This document shows, piece after piece, positions 62,848 to 64,000 of a DNA stretch of 64,000 nucleotides. The notes beneath the pieces were generated by a model. The model had not been told where the DNA came from, ran no database searches, and saw only the letters and a program-made list of their open reading frames with translations. This DNA is from Melioribacteraceae bacterium (GTDB lineage Bacteria; Bacteroidota; Ignavibacteria; Ignavibacteriales; Melioribacteraceae): NCBI GenBank assembly GCA_021739765.1, contig JAIPBD010000002.1:124001-188000 (forward strand), in the 5' to 3' direction. Numbering within the stretch: the first letter of the stretch is position 1; each line of letters opens with the position of its first letter. The position numbers and the translations under genes are program-made.

Positions 62848-64000
62848 TTAACCCCTAATTTTCTCAATTATTGAATCCATGGAGTCTAAAGATATGTTTG
62901 CTTGCTCACCGTCGGTCATATTTTTTAGCTGAATTTTATTTTCTGCCAATTCTTCTCCACCGTAAAAAACAACAAATCGTGCATTATTTTTATTTGCCTC
63001 ACGAAGTTGAGCTTTGATACTTCTACTCAAATAATCACTTTCGACCGAAAATCCGTTACCTCGTAATTTGTTGGCAAAGTTATATGCTTCGGAAATTTTA
63101 CTCTTGTCAAAATTTGCGATGTAGACATCAATTTCCGGTTTTTGATCCGGAATAGAATTTTCGTTTTGACAAGCGAGAAGAATTCTTTCCATTCCCGCGG
63201 CAAATCCAACTCCCGGACTAGCTTTCCCGCCGAGTTGTTCAGCGAGAAGGTCGTATCGCCCACCTCCGCACAACGCGGATTGTGAACCGACACTCCCGCT
63301 TAAAATTTCGAAAGTTGTGTTGGTGTAATAATCCAATCCACGCACCAACTTCGGATCGATTTGATATGGTATTCCGGATGCATCGAGCACAGTTTTAACC
63401 TGCTCAAATGATTCCAGACTTTCATCATCAAGATGATCTAAAAGAACCGGAGCATCATTCATAATTTCCGCATCTTTTTCGTTTTTGGAATCGAAAATTC
63501 TAAGGATGTTAGTTTCAAATCGTTTTTGGCTTTCTTCGGATAGTTCTTTCAATTTTGGTGAAAGATAATCTTTAAGAATATTTTTATAGTTCTCTCTTGA
63601 TGATGGAATCCCAAGGGAATTTATTTTTACCGCGAGATCCGTCAGACCCATACTTTTAATTATGTTGTATCCGAGAATTATCATTTCAGCATCAAGAAGA
63701 GGTGAACTGCTTCCCAGAGCTTCGGCTCCGAATTGATGAAACTGTCGAAGTCTGCCGGCTTGAGGACGTTCTTGCCTAAACATCGGAGCTATATAAAATA
63801 GTTTATGCAATGGTTGAAGTCTATCAAGCGAATTTTCGATATAAGCGCGAACAACACTTGCAGTCATCTCGGGCCTCAGAGTTACACTGTTCTCACTTTT
63901 ATCAGTAAAAGTGTACATCTCTTTTCCAACTATATCCGTGCTTTCACCGATACTTCTTGCAAAAAGTCTAGTCTCTTCAAAAACGGGAGTCCGAATTTCA
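62848..64000 (-). CDS. hisS: Histidyl-tRNA synthetase, C-terminal part (runs off the window)
   Basis: Charges tRNA(His) with histidine. The frame is open from the window edge to the stop at 62848, about 384 residues; the N-terminal part with motif 1 is outside. Visible class II features are TPVFEETRLFARSIGE and VTLRPEMTASVVRAYIE near the edge, motif 2 FYIAPMFRQERPQAGRLRQFHQFG, LVRGLDYYTNTTFEI, GGGRYDLL and motif 3 GVGFAAGMERILL. The anticodon-binding domain ends the protein. Internal ATG codons should not be taken as its start. Confidence 0.96.
   Translation of the reverse strand, partial: EIRTPVFEETRLFARSIGESTDIVGKEMYTFTDKSENSVTLRPEMTASVVRAYIENSLDRLQPLHKLFYIAPMFRQERPQAGRLRQFHQFGAEALGSSSPLLDAEMIILGYNIIKSMGLTDLAVKINSLGIPSSRENYKNILKDYLSPKLKELSEESQKRFETNILRIFDSKNEKDAEIMNDAPVLLDHLDDESLESFEQVKTVLDASGIPYQIDPKLVRGLDYYTNTTFEILSGSVGSQSALCGGGRYDLLAEQLGGKASPGVGFAAGMERILLACQNENSIPDQKPEIDVYIANFDKSKISEAYNFANKLRGNGFSVESDYLSRSIKAQLREANKNNARFVVFYGGEELAENKIQLKNMTDGEQANISLDSMDSIIEKIRG

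Noticed and set aside
1-64000. CRISPR arrays, tRNA or rRNA genes, complete insertion sequences, prophage
   Set aside because: No regularly spaced direct repeats, cloverleaf-like sequences, transposase or phage structural genes were seen on either strand.

Overview
The window looks like a chromosomal segment of an AT-rich Gram-negative bacterium of the Ignavibacteria (Chlorobi/Bacteroidota side). This is inferred from several features. Secreted proteins end in Por/type IX secretion (T9SS) sorting domains of the NYPNPFNP type. There are lipoprotein signals and an Omp85 protein. The suf operon has the order sufBCDS with a bacilliredoxin. Intergenic DNA carries short degenerate repeats of the kind I associate with this group. 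No rRNA, tRNA, CRISPR array, complete insertion sequence or phage is visible. The species cannot be fixed from the sequence alone.

Layout. 1-12.3 kb (minus strand) starts inside zwf. It continues with a large membrane flavo-iron-sulfur protein and then a long housekeeping run read from high to low coordinates: an L,D-transpeptidase-like pseudoenzyme, an Omp85 protein, yicC, gmk, rpoZ, coaBC, a family 4 uracil-DNA glycosylase, dnaB and a DUF1460 amidase. 12.4-20.2 kb (minus) holds maeB and the translation block rplM-rpsI-rpsB-tsf-pyrH-frr, with a good sigma70-like promoter and two clear terminators, plus one lipoprotein. 20.2-30.1 kb (plus) holds an SDR epimerase, a GNAT acetyltransferase, a deoxyhypusine-synthase-like gene and the glutamate synthase pair gltB-gltD.

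30.1-38.2 kb (minus) is an accessory and surface region: a glycosyltransferase, a decayed subtilisin-type T9SS gene, a beta-propeller protein with a misplaced sorting domain, a large BNR-repeat T9SS protein and a proline-rich lipoprotein. 38.3-44.2 kb (plus) has a D-lactate/glycolate dehydrogenase-type fusion, a clan GH-A glycoside hydrolase lipoprotein and a nucleoside-hydrolase-like lipoprotein. 44.3-52.1 kb is signalling: a membrane class III cyclase (minus), a LytS/LytTR pair, an SGNH hydrolase, a T9SS serine hydrolase, and an ECF sigma factor with a membrane partner.

52.1-55.3 kb is the most fluid part. It has palindrome-rich DNA, an FkbM methyltransferase, a MazEF-type toxin-antitoxin pair and two near-identical copies of an rrf2 regulator (one broken) flanking the toxin-antitoxin genes. 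55.3-61.2 kb (minus) is the Fe-S assembly operon sufB-C-D-S-sufT-brxA-rrf2. 61.2-64 kb (minus) has rlmB, an unknown gene and the 3' part of hisS.

The strongest leads for something new are as follows. First, an 828-residue protein that joins an apparently circularly permuted thioredoxin-reductase-like domain to a NapH/NosR-like polyferredoxin membrane domain. Second, interleaved perfect inverted repeats at 52.5 kb that could form a pseudoknot or two alternative hairpins. Third, a subtilisin gene reduced to its propeptide. Fourth, a YkuD-fold protein lacking both catalytic residues. Fifth, the rrf2 duplication around mazEF.
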